DNA from: Rhodobacter xanthinilyticus
GTDB taxonomy: Bacteria > Pseudomonadota > Alphaproteobacteria > Rhodobacterales > Rhodobacteraceae
NCBI RefSeq assembly: GCF_001856665.1
Contig: NZ_CP017781.1
Coordinates: 620,001 to 684,000 of the forward strand
DNA: 64,000 nucleotides
Direction of reading: 5' to 3'
Of the stretch, positions 27,640 through 36,620 are shown one piece after another. The notes below the pieces were generated by a model, which saw only the letters and a list, made by a program, of their open reading frames with translations, was not told the origin of the DNA and did no database searches. The number at the start of each line of letters is the position of its first letter. The stretch's first letter is position 1. The position numbers were made by a program, and so were the translations under genes.

Positions 27640-29106
27640 ATGAAACTCTCGAACGCGACGCTCGCGGCGCTGCCCGAAGGGGTCGCGCGCCCCACCTATG
27701 ACCGCGCCCGGCTCGGCGCCGGGATCGTGCATATCGGGCTGGGCAATTTTCACCGCGCCCACCAGGCCTGGTATCTGCACCGGCTCATGCAACAAGGCCT
27801 TGCGCAGGATTGGGCGATCATCGGCGCGGGCGTGCGCCCCTATGACGAGGCGATGCGCCTGCGCCTCGCCGCGCAGGATTACCTCACCACGCTGATCGCG
27901 CTCGACCCCGCCGGGGTCTCGGCCGAGGTCGTCGGCGCGATGATCGACTACCTGCCCGTGGTCGAGGGCAACGGGCCGCTGATCGCGCGGATGGCCGCGC
28001 CCGATATCCGCATCGTCGCGCTGACCGTCACCGAGGGCGGCTATTACATCGACCCCGCGACCAAGGGCTTCGACGCGACCCACCCCGATATCCTCCACGA
28101 CGCCGCCCACCCCGAGACCCCGCGCACCGCCTTCGGCGCGATGGTCGCGGCGCTCGCGCTGCGCCGCGCGCGCGGGCTCGGCCCCTTCACCGGGCAAAGC
28201 TGCGACAACCTGCAAGGCAACGGCGCGATCTTGCGCCAGACGGTGGTCTCGCTCGCGCGGCTCTCCGACCCGGGGCTCGCCGACTGGATCGCGGCAAACG
28301 CCAGCTTCCCGAATTCCATGGTCGATTGCATCGTGCCCGCCACCGGCCCGGCCGAGCTCGCGCTGGCCGCCCGCCTCGGCATCGAGGACGCCGCGCCGGT
28401 CACCCATGAGACCTTCCGCCAATGGGTGATCGAGGACGATTTCTGCGCCGGCCGCCCCGATTGGGACCGCGCGGGCGCGACCTTCTCGGCCGATGTCCAC
28501 GCCTATGAGGCGATGAAGATCCGCATCCTGAACGCGGGCCATCAGGTGATCGCGACCCCGGGCGAGCTCATGTCCATCGAGACGATCTCGGGCTGCATGG
28601 CGCATCCGAAGATCCACGGCCTCTTCCGCAAGCTCGAGATCGAGGAAATCGTGCCGCATGTGCGCGCGGTGCCCGGCCGCACCCCGGAAGCCTATGTCGA
28701 TCTGATCGAGCGGCGGTTTTCCAACCCGCGCATCCTCGACACCACCCGCCGCGTGGCCTTTGACGGCAGCGCCCGCCACACCGGCTTTCTGCACCCGATC
28801 CTGCGCGCAGGCCTCGCGGCCGGCACGCCCATCGAAGGGCTCGCGCTCGTCGAGGCGCTCTGGGCGCGGATGTGCGCGGGCACCCGCGAGGATGGCTCGG
28901 TGATCCTGCCCAATGACCCGCTCTGGGCCGATCTGACCGCCCGCGCGGCGGCGGCCAAGGCCGACCCGCAGGCCTGGCTCGCGATGCCCCAGATCTACGG
29001 CGATCTTGCGGATCAGCCGCGTTTCGCCGAGGCTTTCGCGCGCTGGCTGCGGCTGATCTGGGATCGGGGCACCGAGGCCGCGCTCGACGCCTATCTTGCC
29101 CCGTGA
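27640..29106 (+). CDS. mtlK: Mannitol 2-dehydrogenase
   Basis: A 488-residue long-chain secondary alcohol dehydrogenase that converts D-mannitol to D-fructose with NAD+. Family motifs are GAGIVHIGLGNFHRAHQ at the dinucleotide fold, CDNLQGNG, PNSMVDCIVPATG and the catalytic lysine region YEAMKIRILNAGHQ. Three in-frame ATGs occur (27616, 27631, 27640). The last has GAGGA at the best spacing and starts MKLSNATLAALPEG, so it is preferred; the first overlaps smoS. Confidence 0.92.
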   Translation: MKLSNATLAALPEGVARPTYDRARLGAGIVHIGLGNFHRAHQAWYLHRLMQQGLAQDWAIIGAGVRPYDEAMRLRLAAQDYLTTLIALDPAGVSAEVVGAMIDYLPVVEGNGPLIARMAAPDIRIVALTVTEGGYYIDPATKGFDATHPDILHDAAHPETPRTAFGAMVAALALRRARGLGPFTGQSCDNLQGNGAILRQTVVSLARLSDPGLADWIAANASFPNSMVDCIVPATGPAELALAARLGIEDAAPVTHETFRQWVIEDDFCAGRPDWDRAGATFSADVHAYEAMKIRILNAGHQVIATPGELMSIETISGCMAHPKIHGLFRKLEIEEIVPHVRAVPGRTPEAYVDLIERRFSNPRILDTTRRVAFDGSARHTGFLHPILRAGLAAGTPIEGLALVEALWARMCAGTREDGSVILPNDPLWADLTARAAAAKADPQAWLAMPQIYGDLADQPRFAEAFARWLRLIWDRGTEAALDAYLAP

Positions 29107-29117
29107 AAGGACCGCCG

Positions 29118-30044
29118 ATGATCCTGTGCTGTGGTGAAGCGCTGATCGACATGATCCCCGAGCCGACGGTCGCGGGGGGCGAGGGCTTCGTGCCCTACCC
29201 CGGCGGGGCGGTGTTCAACACGGCCATCGCGCTCGGCCGGCTCGGCGCGGCGGCGGGGCTCCTGACCGGGCTCTCGCGCGACATGTTCGGCGCGCGCCTC
29301 GCGGCGGCGCTTGCCGCGTCGCATGTCGAGACGCGCCATGCGATCCTGAGCGACCGGCCCACCACGCTCGCCTTCGTACAGCTCACCAACGGCCAGGCAA
29401 GTTACCGGTTTTACGATGAAAATTCCGCCGGGCGGATGATCGAGCCCGAGGATATGCCCGCCCTCGGCCCCGAGGTCACCGCGCTCTTTTTCGGCGGGAT
29501 CAGCCTCGCTTGCGAGCCCGGCGCCGAGGCCTATGCCGCGCTCCTCGCGCGCGAGGGCGCCGGGCGCGCGGTGATGATCGACCCCAACATCCGTCCCGGG
29601 TTCATCGCGGATGCGCCGCGCTACCGCGCCCGGCTCGGGGCCATGATCGCGCGCGCCGATATCCTCAAGGTCTCCGATGAGGATCTCGACTGGCTCGAAC
29701 CGGGCGCGGCGCCGCTCGTCGAAAAGGCCCGCGCGCTGCAGGCGGCGGGCCCGGCGGTGGTGATCGTCACGCGCGGCGCGGCGGGGGCGGTGGCGGTCCT
29801 GCCCGGCGGCGCCGAGGTCGCGGTGCCTGCGCGCCCCGCCACCGTGGTCGATACCGTCGGCGCGGGCGATACGTTCAACGCGGGCGTTCTGGCCGAGCTC
29901 GCCCGGCAAGGCTTGCTCGAAAAATCCCGCCTCGCGACGCTTGCGCCCGCGGCGGCCGAGGCGGCGCTGCGCTTTGGTGCGCGGGTCGCGGCGGTGACGG
30001 TGGCGCGCGCGGGCGCCAACCCGCCCTGGGTGCACGAGCTCTGA
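29118..30044 (+). CDS. mtlZ: Fructokinase, PfkB family
   Basis: A 308-residue ribokinase-family sugar kinase. Its signatures are the N-terminal ILCCGEALIDMIP, GGAVFNTAIALGRLG and the catalytic VDTVGAGDTFNAGVLAEL. Both dehydrogenases of this operon yield fructose, so fructose 6-phosphate formation is the natural last step; the mtlZ name follows the equivalent Rhodobacter polyol gene. The ATG at 29118 follows AAAGGA. The xylulokinase gene (xylB) that accompanies this locus in Rhodobacter sphaeroides is absent here. Confidence 0.9.
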   Translation: MILCCGEALIDMIPEPTVAGGEGFVPYPGGAVFNTAIALGRLGAAAGLLTGLSRDMFGARLAAALAASHVETRHAILSDRPTTLAFVQLTNGQASYRFYDENSAGRMIEPEDMPALGPEVTALFFGGISLACEPGAEAYAALLAREGAGRAVMIDPNIRPGFIADAPRYRARLGAMIARADILKVSDEDLDWLEPGAAPLVEKARALQAAGPAVVIVTRGAAGAVAVLPGGAEVAVPARPATVVDTVGAGDTFNAGVLAELARQGLLEKSRLATLAPAAAEAALRFGARVAAVTVARAGANPPWVHEL

Positions 30045-30117
30045 TCCTCCTCCCGCGCGGCCTGCGGCGATCCGGCGCAGCGGCCGGCGCGACGGGAAAC
30101 CGCGTCTCAAAGGTATC

Positions 30118-30141
30118 GCATACACAAATGCGAATGTATGC
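30118..30141. promoter_or_regulatory. Inverted-repeat operator before the RND efflux operon
   Basis: GCATACA-N10-TGTATGC, perfect 7-bp arms, ends 30 bp before the adaptor gene's start. The arm sequence and spacing look like a TetR-family site. The AT-rich stretch stands out from the surrounding GC-rich DNA. Confidence 0.6.
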
Positions 30142-30171
30142 TTCCGGTTGAACGGGGCAGAGGAGACGGAA

Positions 30172-31521
30172 ATGGCACGATTTGGCCAAGGGGTCGGGCG
30201 CGCGCTGATGGTCGCGGTGCCGCTGGCAATCGGCGTGGGCGCGGTGATTTTTGCGGGCAAACTCAGAACCTTGCCGGAGCCCGTCGCGGCCAGCCGGCCG
30301 CCCGTTCTGGTGCGGGTGATGACGCTTGCGCCGCTCGATCTGATGGCGCGGGTCTCGGGCTATGGCACGGTGGCGCCGGTGCGCGAATGGCGCGCGGTGG
30401 CGCGGGTCGAGGGCGAAATCGTGCAGATCGCGGCGCCGCTGGCGGCGGGCGATGTCGTCAAGGCGGGCGCTGCGCTCTTCACCCTCGATGACAGCGATCT
30501 CAAGCTCGATCTGGCCAATATCGACGCCCAGCTCGCCGCCTCGCGGGTCAAGGATCAGACCGTCGAGGCGAGCCTTGCGCTCGCGCGCTCCGATCTCGAT
30601 CTCGCCCAGCAGGATCTGGCGCGCCAGGACAAGCTCGCCGCGCAGGGCGTTGTGACGCAGGCGACCCTCGAGACGACCCGCCGGCAGGAGCTCAGCACCC
30701 GCACCAAGGTGATCGAGCTCGAGAGCCAGCTCGCCCTGAACGCCGCCGAGCGCGAGGTTCTGGCCACTCAGGCCGAGACGATCCGCCGCGCGATCGGCTT
30801 TGCGCAGATCACCGCGCCCTATGATCTGCGGGTGACCGAGCTTGCCGCCGATCTCGGCCAATATGTCAGCCGCGGGCAGGTTCTGCTCTCGGGCGAAGGG
30901 GTGGAGGCCGTTGAAATCGCGGCGCAATTCCCGATCGGCCGGATCGGGCCGCTGCTGCGGCTGGTGGGCGAGGGCACGCAGGTGTCCGATCTCAAGGCGC
31001 GCGTCACGCTGCCGGGCGCCGAGCATCCGGTGTTCTGGAAGGCCGAGGTGGTGCGGATGGGCGATGCGATCGACGCGACGACGCAAAGCGCGCCGGTCGT
31101 GGTGCGCGTGACCGATCCGCTCGGCCAGAGCGTCGCGGGCGAGCGCCCGCCGCTGCGGCGCAACATGGTTGTCGAGGTCGAGCTCTTCGCGCCCAAGCGC
31201 CCCGCGCTCGTGGTGCCGGCGGAGGCCGTGGTCAACGGTGCGGCGCTCGTGGTCAAGGACGGGGTGCTCGAGAAACGCCCGGTCAAGACGAGCTTCGCCT
31301 CGGGCGATCTGGCGGTGGTGAGCGCGGGGCTGGCCGAGGGCGAGCAGCTCGTCATCACCGACCCCTCGATCGCGGTGCCGGGGATGGCGGTCAAGCCGGT
31401 CGAGGATGCCGCGCGCAAGGCCGCGCTGCAGGCCGAGGCGCTGGGCCAGGCGCCGGGCGCCGCTCCGACGGGCGCGGGCACGGGCGCGGGCAAGAAAGCG
31501 GCTGAGGGGGCGACCCAATGA
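30172..31521 (+). CDS. RND efflux periplasmic adaptor (membrane fusion protein)
   Basis: A 449-residue HlyD/AcrA-type adaptor that links an inner-membrane RND pump to an outer-membrane channel. It has an N-terminal membrane anchor (ALMVAVPLAIGVGAVIFAGK), a split lipoyl domain (ARVEGEIVQIAAPLAAGDVV; ITAPYDLRVTELAADLGQYV), a coiled-coil hairpin (about residues 120-205) and a beta-barrel. The C-terminal tail is Ala/Gly-rich. The start at 30172 follows GAGGAGA; 30148 is an alternative without RBS. The stop overlaps the pump gene's start (ATGA). Confidence 0.9.
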   Translation: MARFGQGVGRALMVAVPLAIGVGAVIFAGKLRTLPEPVAASRPPVLVRVMTLAPLDLMARVSGYGTVAPVREWRAVARVEGEIVQIAAPLAAGDVVKAGAALFTLDDSDLKLDLANIDAQLAASRVKDQTVEASLALARSDLDLAQQDLARQDKLAAQGVVTQATLETTRRQELSTRTKVIELESQLALNAAEREVLATQAETIRRAIGFAQITAPYDLRVTELAADLGQYVSRGQVLLSGEGVEAVEIAAQFPIGRIGPLLRLVGEGTQVSDLKARVTLPGAEHPVFWKAEVVRMGDAIDATTQSAPVVVRVTDPLGQSVAGERPPLRRNMVVEVELFAPKRPALVVPAEAVVNGAALVVKDGVLEKRPVKTSFASGDLAVVSAGLAEGEQLVITDPSIAVPGMAVKPVEDAARKAALQAEALGQAPGAAPTGAGTGAGKKAAEGATQ

Positions 31522-34500
31522 TCCGCCTCTTCGCCGGCCATCGAACCGCCGCCAATATCCTGATGATCGCGATCGGGGGGCTCGGGTTGCTCGCGCTGCC
31601 CGGCCTGCAACGCGACACCTTCCCCGCGACGCCCCCCGCCGAGGTCTCGGTGCGCATCCCCTACCCCGGCGCCGCGCCCGCCGAGGTCGAGACCGGGATC
31701 TGCACCGTCGCCGACCCGCAGCTGATGAAGGTCGAGAACCTCGCCAAGCTCACCTGCCTGGCGCGCGAAAACGCCGCCCAGATCACCGCCGAGATTATCG
31801 AGGGCGCGGATATGACGCGCTTTTACAATGACATAAAGGACAGCATCGACGCGATCACCAGCTTCCCCGAGAAGGCCGATGCGCCGCTCGTGCAGGTCGT
31901 GGAGCGCACCGCCTCGGTCGCCTCGGTGGCCGTCACCGGCGCCGAGGACCCGGCCGTTCTCTACGCCTATGCCCAAGAGCTCGCCGACCGGCTGCGCGCC
32001 GATCCGGGCATCGCGCTGGTCGATGTGAACGGCTTTTCCGACCGGGAAATCGCGGTGGAATTCGACCGCGCCGCGCTGGAGCGCTACGGGCTCGACATGA
32101 CGAGCATAGCGAGCGCGCTCGCCCGCTACAGCCTCGACATGCCCGCGGGCACCCTCGAGGGCGCCGCGGGCGACACCGCGATCCGCTTCCTGGGCGAGAA
32201 ACGCACGCCGCGCGAGCTCGCGCAGATCCCGCTCGCCGGCGCCGCCTCGGGCGGCCAGGTGCGGCTCGGCGATGTCGCCACCCTCACCCCGGGCTTCGAC
32301 GACCCCTCGCAGGCGAGCTTCTTCAACGGCCAGCGCGCCGCGATCGTCGCTGTCTCGAAAACCGCCGCGCAGGATGCGCTGAAGGTGCGCGCCGCGCTCG
32401 ATGCGCAAATCGCCCGCGCCCAGGCCGAGGCCCCCGCCGGCATCGCCCTCGCGATCTCGCAGGATTCGACCTCGAACATCGTCGAGCGGCTGCGGATCAT
32501 CGGCACCAACGGCGTGCAGGGGCTGATCCTCGTCTTCGTCGCGATGTGGCTCTTCTTCGGGCTGCGGATGTCGTTTTGGGTGGCGATGGGCCTGCCGGTG
32601 AGCTTCCTCGGCGCGATCTTCGCGATGCAGCTGCTGGGCTATACCGTCAACATGATGACCATGGTCGCGCTGCTGGTGGCGACGGGGCTGTTGATGGATG
32701 ACGCCATCGTCATCTCGGAAAACATCGTGCGCCGCCGGCAGGCGGGCGAGAGCGCCGCCCTGGCCGCGATCAACGGCGTCAAACAGGTCGGGCCGGGGGT
32801 GTTTGCCTCGTTCCTGACCACCGCGATGGTGATCGGGCCCTTGAGCTTCCTGACCGGCACGATCGGCGCGCTTTTGAAATATATCCCGATCGTGCTTCTG
32901 ATCACGCTCACCGTCTCGCTGATCGAGGCCTTCCTGATCCTGCCCGCGCATATGCGCCATTCGCTCGGCCATGACCTGCGCCCGGGGCCGGTGGGGCGGG
33001 CGGTGAACGGCGCGTTCGAGCGCTTCCGCGACGGGGTCGTCGTGCCGCTCGCCGCGCGCGCGATCCGCGGGCGCTATCTCACGCTTGGCCTCGCGGCGGC
33101 GCTGGTGGCGCTCTCGGTCGCGCCCTTCACCGGCGGGTTCATCAAGTTCCAGAGCTTCCCGACGCTCGAGAGCGATACCGTCGAGGCGCGGCTTCTGCTC
33201 GCCGAGGGCGCGCCGCTCGCGCGCACCGAGGCGCGGGTGGCACGGGTCGTCAAGGCGCTCGAGCAGCTCAACGCCGATTGGTCCCCCGAGCAGCCCGACG
33301 GCCAGCCGCTCGTGCTCTCCTATACCATCACCTATGGGATGAACGCCGACAGCCCCTCGAGCGGGCCGAACATGGCCACCGTCAGCGCCGCGCTCCTGCC
33401 CGCAGGGGTGCGCACCACCGCGGTGGGCACCGTGCTCGACGATTGGAAGAAGCTCGTCGGCCAGATGCCCGACATGGACGCCTTCCGCATCACCGACAAG
33501 GAGCGCGGCGCCGGCGGCAAGCCGATCGACCTGCTCATCGAGGGCGAGAACCTCGAGGAGCTGGCCCAGACCGCGCGCGAGCTGCGCAAGTTCTTCCGCG
33601 GCTTTGACGGGGTGCGCGATGTCGCCTTCGATCTGCAGGCGGGCAAGCCCGAGCTCGTGGTGCGGATGAAACCCGATGCCGCGAACCTGCTTGGCGTGAC
33701 GCCCGCCGCGCTCGCGGGCGAGCTGCGCGCGGCCTTCCGCGGCGACAGCGCCTACAGCTTCGCCGATGCCCATGGCCAGATCGATGTCGTCGCCCGCCTC
33801 GCGGCACGCGAGCGGCGCGATATCGGCGATGTGCTGGCGCTGCGGGTGCCGGGGGCGGGCGGCGCGCTGGTGCCGCTCTCGGCGGTGGCCACGGTCGAGG
33901 AGACCCGCGGCTACAGCACCATCACCCATGTCGACGGCGTGCGCGCGGTTTCGGTGCAGGGCACGATCGACCCCGCGCGGGCCAATGCGCGCGAGCTGAT
34001 GGCGGCGATGCGGGCCGAGTATCTGCCCGGTCTGGCCGAGAAGCGCCCCGGCGTGAAGGTCGTCGTGCTGGGCGAGGAGCAAGATACCGCGACCACCGGC
34101 GCCTCGCTTGCGCGCAACATGGCGGCCGGGGCGCTCGGCGTCTATCTGCTGCTCGCCTTCACGCTGTCGAGCTTCATCCGCCCGCTCGCGGTGATCGCGG
34201 CGGTGCCGCTCAGCCTGATCGGGGTGATGTGGGGGCATCTGGCGCTCGGGTTGCAGATCTCGTTGCCGAGCCTCGTCGGGCTGGCCACGCTCGCGGGCGT
34301 GGTGGTCAACAACTCGATCCTGCTCGACGCTTTCATCGGCGAGCGCCGCGCGGCGGGGGCCTCGATCCTCGAGGCGGGCACCGAGGCGGTGCGCGACCGC
34401 TTCCGCGCGATCTTCCTGACCTCGCTGACCACGGTCGTGGGGCTCGGCCCGCTCCTCTTCGAGCAATCGACTCAGGCGCAATTCCTGCGCCCGATCGTGG

Positions 34501-34631
34501 CGAGCCTCGCCTTCGGGCTGACCTCGGCGACGCTCCTGTCGCTGGTCGTCACCCCCGCGATCCTCGCGATTCTCGAGGATTTCGGGGTCTCGGTCGCCGA
34601 TCGCGAGGCGGCGAGCCCCGCCGCGGGATGA
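31518..34631 (+). CDS. RND family efflux permease (AcrB-like)
   Basis: A 1037-residue proton-driven inner-membrane pump. The first helix is HRTAANILMIAIGGLGLLAL; the PYPGAAPAEVE porter motif and the proton-relay aspartates in TGLLMDDAIVISENI are present; the second half repeats the fold (LSSFIRPLAVIAAVPLSLIG; GVVVNNSILLDAF). Substrate cannot be predicted. No outer-membrane TolC-type gene is beside it, so a channel encoded elsewhere would be shared. Confidence 0.92.
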   Translation: MIRLFAGHRTAANILMIAIGGLGLLALPGLQRDTFPATPPAEVSVRIPYPGAAPAEVETGICTVADPQLMKVENLAKLTCLARENAAQITAEIIEGADMTRFYNDIKDSIDAITSFPEKADAPLVQVVERTASVASVAVTGAEDPAVLYAYAQELADRLRADPGIALVDVNGFSDREIAVEFDRAALERYGLDMTSIASALARYSLDMPAGTLEGAAGDTAIRFLGEKRTPRELAQIPLAGAASGGQVRLGDVATLTPGFDDPSQASFFNGQRAAIVAVSKTAAQDALKVRAALDAQIARAQAEAPAGIALAISQDSTSNIVERLRIIGTNGVQGLILVFVAMWLFFGLRMSFWVAMGLPVSFLGAIFAMQLLGYTVNMMTMVALLVATGLLMDDAIVISENIVRRRQAGESAALAAINGVKQVGPGVFASFLTTAMVIGPLSFLTGTIGALLKYIPIVLLITLTVSLIEAFLILPAHMRHSLGHDLRPGPVGRAVNGAFERFRDGVVVPLAARAIRGRYLTLGLAAALVALSVAPFTGGFIKFQSFPTLESDTVEARLLLAEGAPLARTEARVARVVKALEQLNADWSPEQPDGQPLVLSYTITYGMNADSPSSGPNMATVSAALLPAGVRTTAVGTVLDDWKKLVGQMPDMDAFRITDKERGAGGKPIDLLIEGENLEELAQTARELRKFFRGFDGVRDVAFDLQAGKPELVVRMKPDAANLLGVTPAALAGELRAAFRGDSAYSFADAHGQIDVVARLAARERRDIGDVLALRVPGAGGALVPLSAVATVEETRGYSTITHVDGVRAVSVQGTIDPARANARELMAAMRAEYLPGLAEKRPGVKVVVLGEEQDTATTGASLARNMAAGALGVYLLLAFTLSSFIRPLAVIAAVPLSLIGVMWGHLALGLQISLPSLVGLATLAGVVVNNSILLDAFIGERRAAGASILEAGTEAVRDRFRAIFLTSLTTVVGLGPLLFEQSTQAQFLRPIVASLAFGLTSATLLSLVVTPAILAILEDFGVSVADREAASPAAG

Positions 34632-34635
34632 GCCT

Positions 34636-34675
34636 TTGAAACGCGGCGCGGCTGGGGTATGTTCGTGCAATGTTT
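34636..34675 (+). promoter_or_regulatory. SOS promoter of imuA with LexA box
   Basis: TTGAAA (34636-34641), 16-bp spacer, TATGTT (34658-34663). A LexA-like box GTTC-N7-GTTT (34661-34675) overlaps the -10; the alphaproteobacterial consensus is GTTC-N7-GTTC, so one base differs. The predicted transcription start falls at about the first ATG (34670), so the mRNA may be leaderless. Confidence 0.6.
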
Positions 34676-35224
34676 ATGCCCTCGCTCCCCTCCCTGCCGC
34701 TGCGCGCCGGCCGCGTGCATGAGGCCTTCGGCCCCGGCGCCGCGGGCTTTGCCGCGATTGCGGCGTCGATGGCGGAGGGCCCCGTGCTCTGGATCCGCGA
34801 GGCCTGGCGCCCCGAGATCCTGAACCCCGTGGGCCTCGCCCCGGTCCTCGACCCCGGGCGGGTCCTGCTCGCCCGCCCCGCCGATCAGGCCGATGCGCTT
34901 GGCGTGGCGGAGGAGGCGCTCAAGGATGGCGCGGTGCCCCTCGTCGTGCTCGAGGTGACGCGCGCGCTCGACCTGCGCGAGGGGCGGCGGCTGCAACTCG
35001 CCGCGGGGGCAGGGCGCGCGACCGGGCTGTGCCTGATCCCCGAGGGCATGGGCTCGAACGCCGCCGAGACGCGCTGGCAGTGCACCCCCAGTTTCGATGC
35101 GCAGGACTCGACTCGTCAGCTCTGGCGGCTTATCAAGAACAAATCAGGAACAACTGGAGCCTGGCATGTTCGATGGGACCCGCAGGCGCATCGTGTCGCT
35201 GTGGTTTCCCCGGTTCGCGAGTGA
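34670..35224 (+). CDS. imuA: SOS mutagenesis protein ImuA
   Basis: A 184-residue RecA/SulA-related protein of the ImuA-ImuB-DnaE2 mutasome, which carries out error-prone translesion synthesis. The N-terminus reads GRVHEAFGPGAAGFAAIAAS and the C-terminus SRW-like core is replaced by TRWQCTPSFDAQDSTRQLWR. It lacks a Walker A motif, as is usual. Start codons at 34670 and 34676 are both possible. It overlaps imuB by 59 bp. Confidence 0.88.
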   Translation: MFMPSLPSLPLRAGRVHEAFGPGAAGFAAIAASMAEGPVLWIREAWRPEILNPVGLAPVLDPGRVLLARPADQADALGVAEEALKDGAVPLVVLEVTRALDLREGRRLQLAAGAGRATGLCLIPEGMGSNAAETRWQCTPSFDAQDSTRQLWRLIKNKSGTTGAWHVRWDPQAHRVAVVSPVRE

Positions 35225-36620
35225 CCGGGCTCTGCGCGCGCGCCCGCTCGAGGGGCCGTTCGTCCTGACCCTGCGCCAGGGCGGCGCGGAGCGGGTCTAT
35301 TGCCTGAACGAGGCGGCGCTCGGCTGCGGGCTCGCGCGCGGGATGCCGTTTGCCGATGCGCGCGCCTTTTGCCCCGATCTCGCCAGCCGCCCGGCCGATC
35401 CGCTCGCCGATCAGCGATTCGCGGTCTTGCTGCGGCGCTGGGCGACGCGCTGGTGCCCCTGGGTCGGGCCCGAAACCCCCGACGGGTTGGTGCTCGACAT
35501 CACCGGCTCGGCCCATCTGTGGGGCGGCGAGGCGGCGCTGATCGCGACGCTGCGCGCGCGGCTGGAGCGGGCGGGCCTTGCGGTGCGCATCGGTCTGGGC
35601 GCGACGCGCGGCGCGGCCTGGGCGCGGGCCCATTACGGCGAGGGGGCGGCGCTCGAGGGGCTGCCGGTGGCGGCGCTGCGGCTGGAGCCCGAGACGGTGA
35701 CGGGGTTGCAACGGATGGGCCTGCGCCGCATCGGTCAGCTCGCCGAGAGCCCGCGCGCCCCGCTCGCGCGCCGCTTCGGGCCGGGGCTGCTGGCGCGGCT
35801 CGATCAGGCGCTCGGCCGCCAGCCCGAGCAGATCTGCCCCGAGGCCGAGCCGCCCCATTACGCCGTGCGCCTGAGCCTGCCCGAGCCGATCGGGCTGGTG
35901 GACGATGTCATGGCCGGGCTCGGGCGGCTGCTCGGGCGGCTGTGCGACAAGTTGCAGGCGCATCAGGCCGGGGCGCGGGTTCTGTGCCTGACCCTGCGCC
36001 GGGTCGATGGCGATGCGCGCGAGGTGGAGCTGCGTCTGGCGCGCCCGCTGCGCGACCCGGCGCGGATCGCGCCGCTGTTTCAGCGCGCGGTGGAGGGGGT
36101 CGATGCGGGGTTCGGCATCGAGCAGATGCGCCTCGAGGCGGTGCAGGTCGAGCCGCTCCCCCCCGAGCAGCTGGGCGCCGAGCGCCGCCATGACCCCGGC
36201 CGGCTCGAGGATCTGATCACCCGGATCGGCACCCGCATCGGGCTGGAGAATGTGCTGCGCTTCCTGCCTGCCGACAGCCATATCCCCGAGCGCAGCTTCA
36301 CCCTCGCCCCGGCGGCGTTTTCCACCCCCGAGGGGGGCTGGGCTCCGGCGCGCCCGCGGCCGCTGTGGCTGTTTGCGCCCGAGCCCGTCGACGCCACCGG
36401 CCCGCGCCCGCCGCGCCGGTTCCGCTGGCGGCGCATGGCGCTCACCACCGGCCGCGCCACCGGCCCGGAGCGGATCGCGCCGGAATGGTGGCTGCCCGAT
36501 GACGCCTGGCGGGGCGGGCTGCGCGATTACTGGCAGGTCGAGACCGAAGAGGGGCGGCGGCTGTGGATGTTCTACACGCCGCAAGCCCCCGGCTGGTTCG
36601 TGCAGGGGGAATTCGCATGA
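35166..36620 (+). CDS. imuB: Y-family polymerase-like protein ImuB
   Basis: A 484-residue ImuB. The N-terminus VSLWFPRFASDRALRARP and the DINP-like region are present (GLVLDITGSAHLWGGEAALI, GLGATRGAAWARAHYG), but the catalytic carboxylates of active Y-family polymerases are not all kept, as in other ImuB proteins, which act as the hub between the sliding clamp and DnaE2. A C-terminal WRLTP-like region (DYWQVETEEGRRLWMFY) ends the protein. The stop overlaps dnaE2 (ATGA). Confidence 0.92.
   Translation: MFDGTRRRIVSLWFPRFASDRALRARPLEGPFVLTLRQGGAERVYCLNEAALGCGLARGMPFADARAFCPDLASRPADPLADQRFAVLLRRWATRWCPWVGPETPDGLVLDITGSAHLWGGEAALIATLRARLERAGLAVRIGLGATRGAAWARAHYGEGAALEGLPVAALRLEPETVTGLQRMGLRRIGQLAESPRAPLARRFGPGLLARLDQALGRQPEQICPEAEPPHYAVRLSLPEPIGLVDDVMAGLGRLLGRLCDKLQAHQAGARVLCLTLRRVDGDAREVELRLARPLRDPARIAPLFQRAVEGVDAGFGIEQMRLEAVQVEPLPPEQLGAERRHDPGRLEDLITRIGTRIGLENVLRFLPADSHIPERSFTLAPAAFSTPEGGWAPARPRPLWLFAPEPVDATGPRPPRRFRWRRMALTTGRATGPERIAPEWWLPDDAWRGGLRDYWQVETEEGRRLWMFYTPQAPGWFVQGEFA

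Noticed and set aside
30819-34670. A 1283-residue open frame opposite the RND pump gene
   Set aside because: Antisense shadow of an intact RND pump gene.
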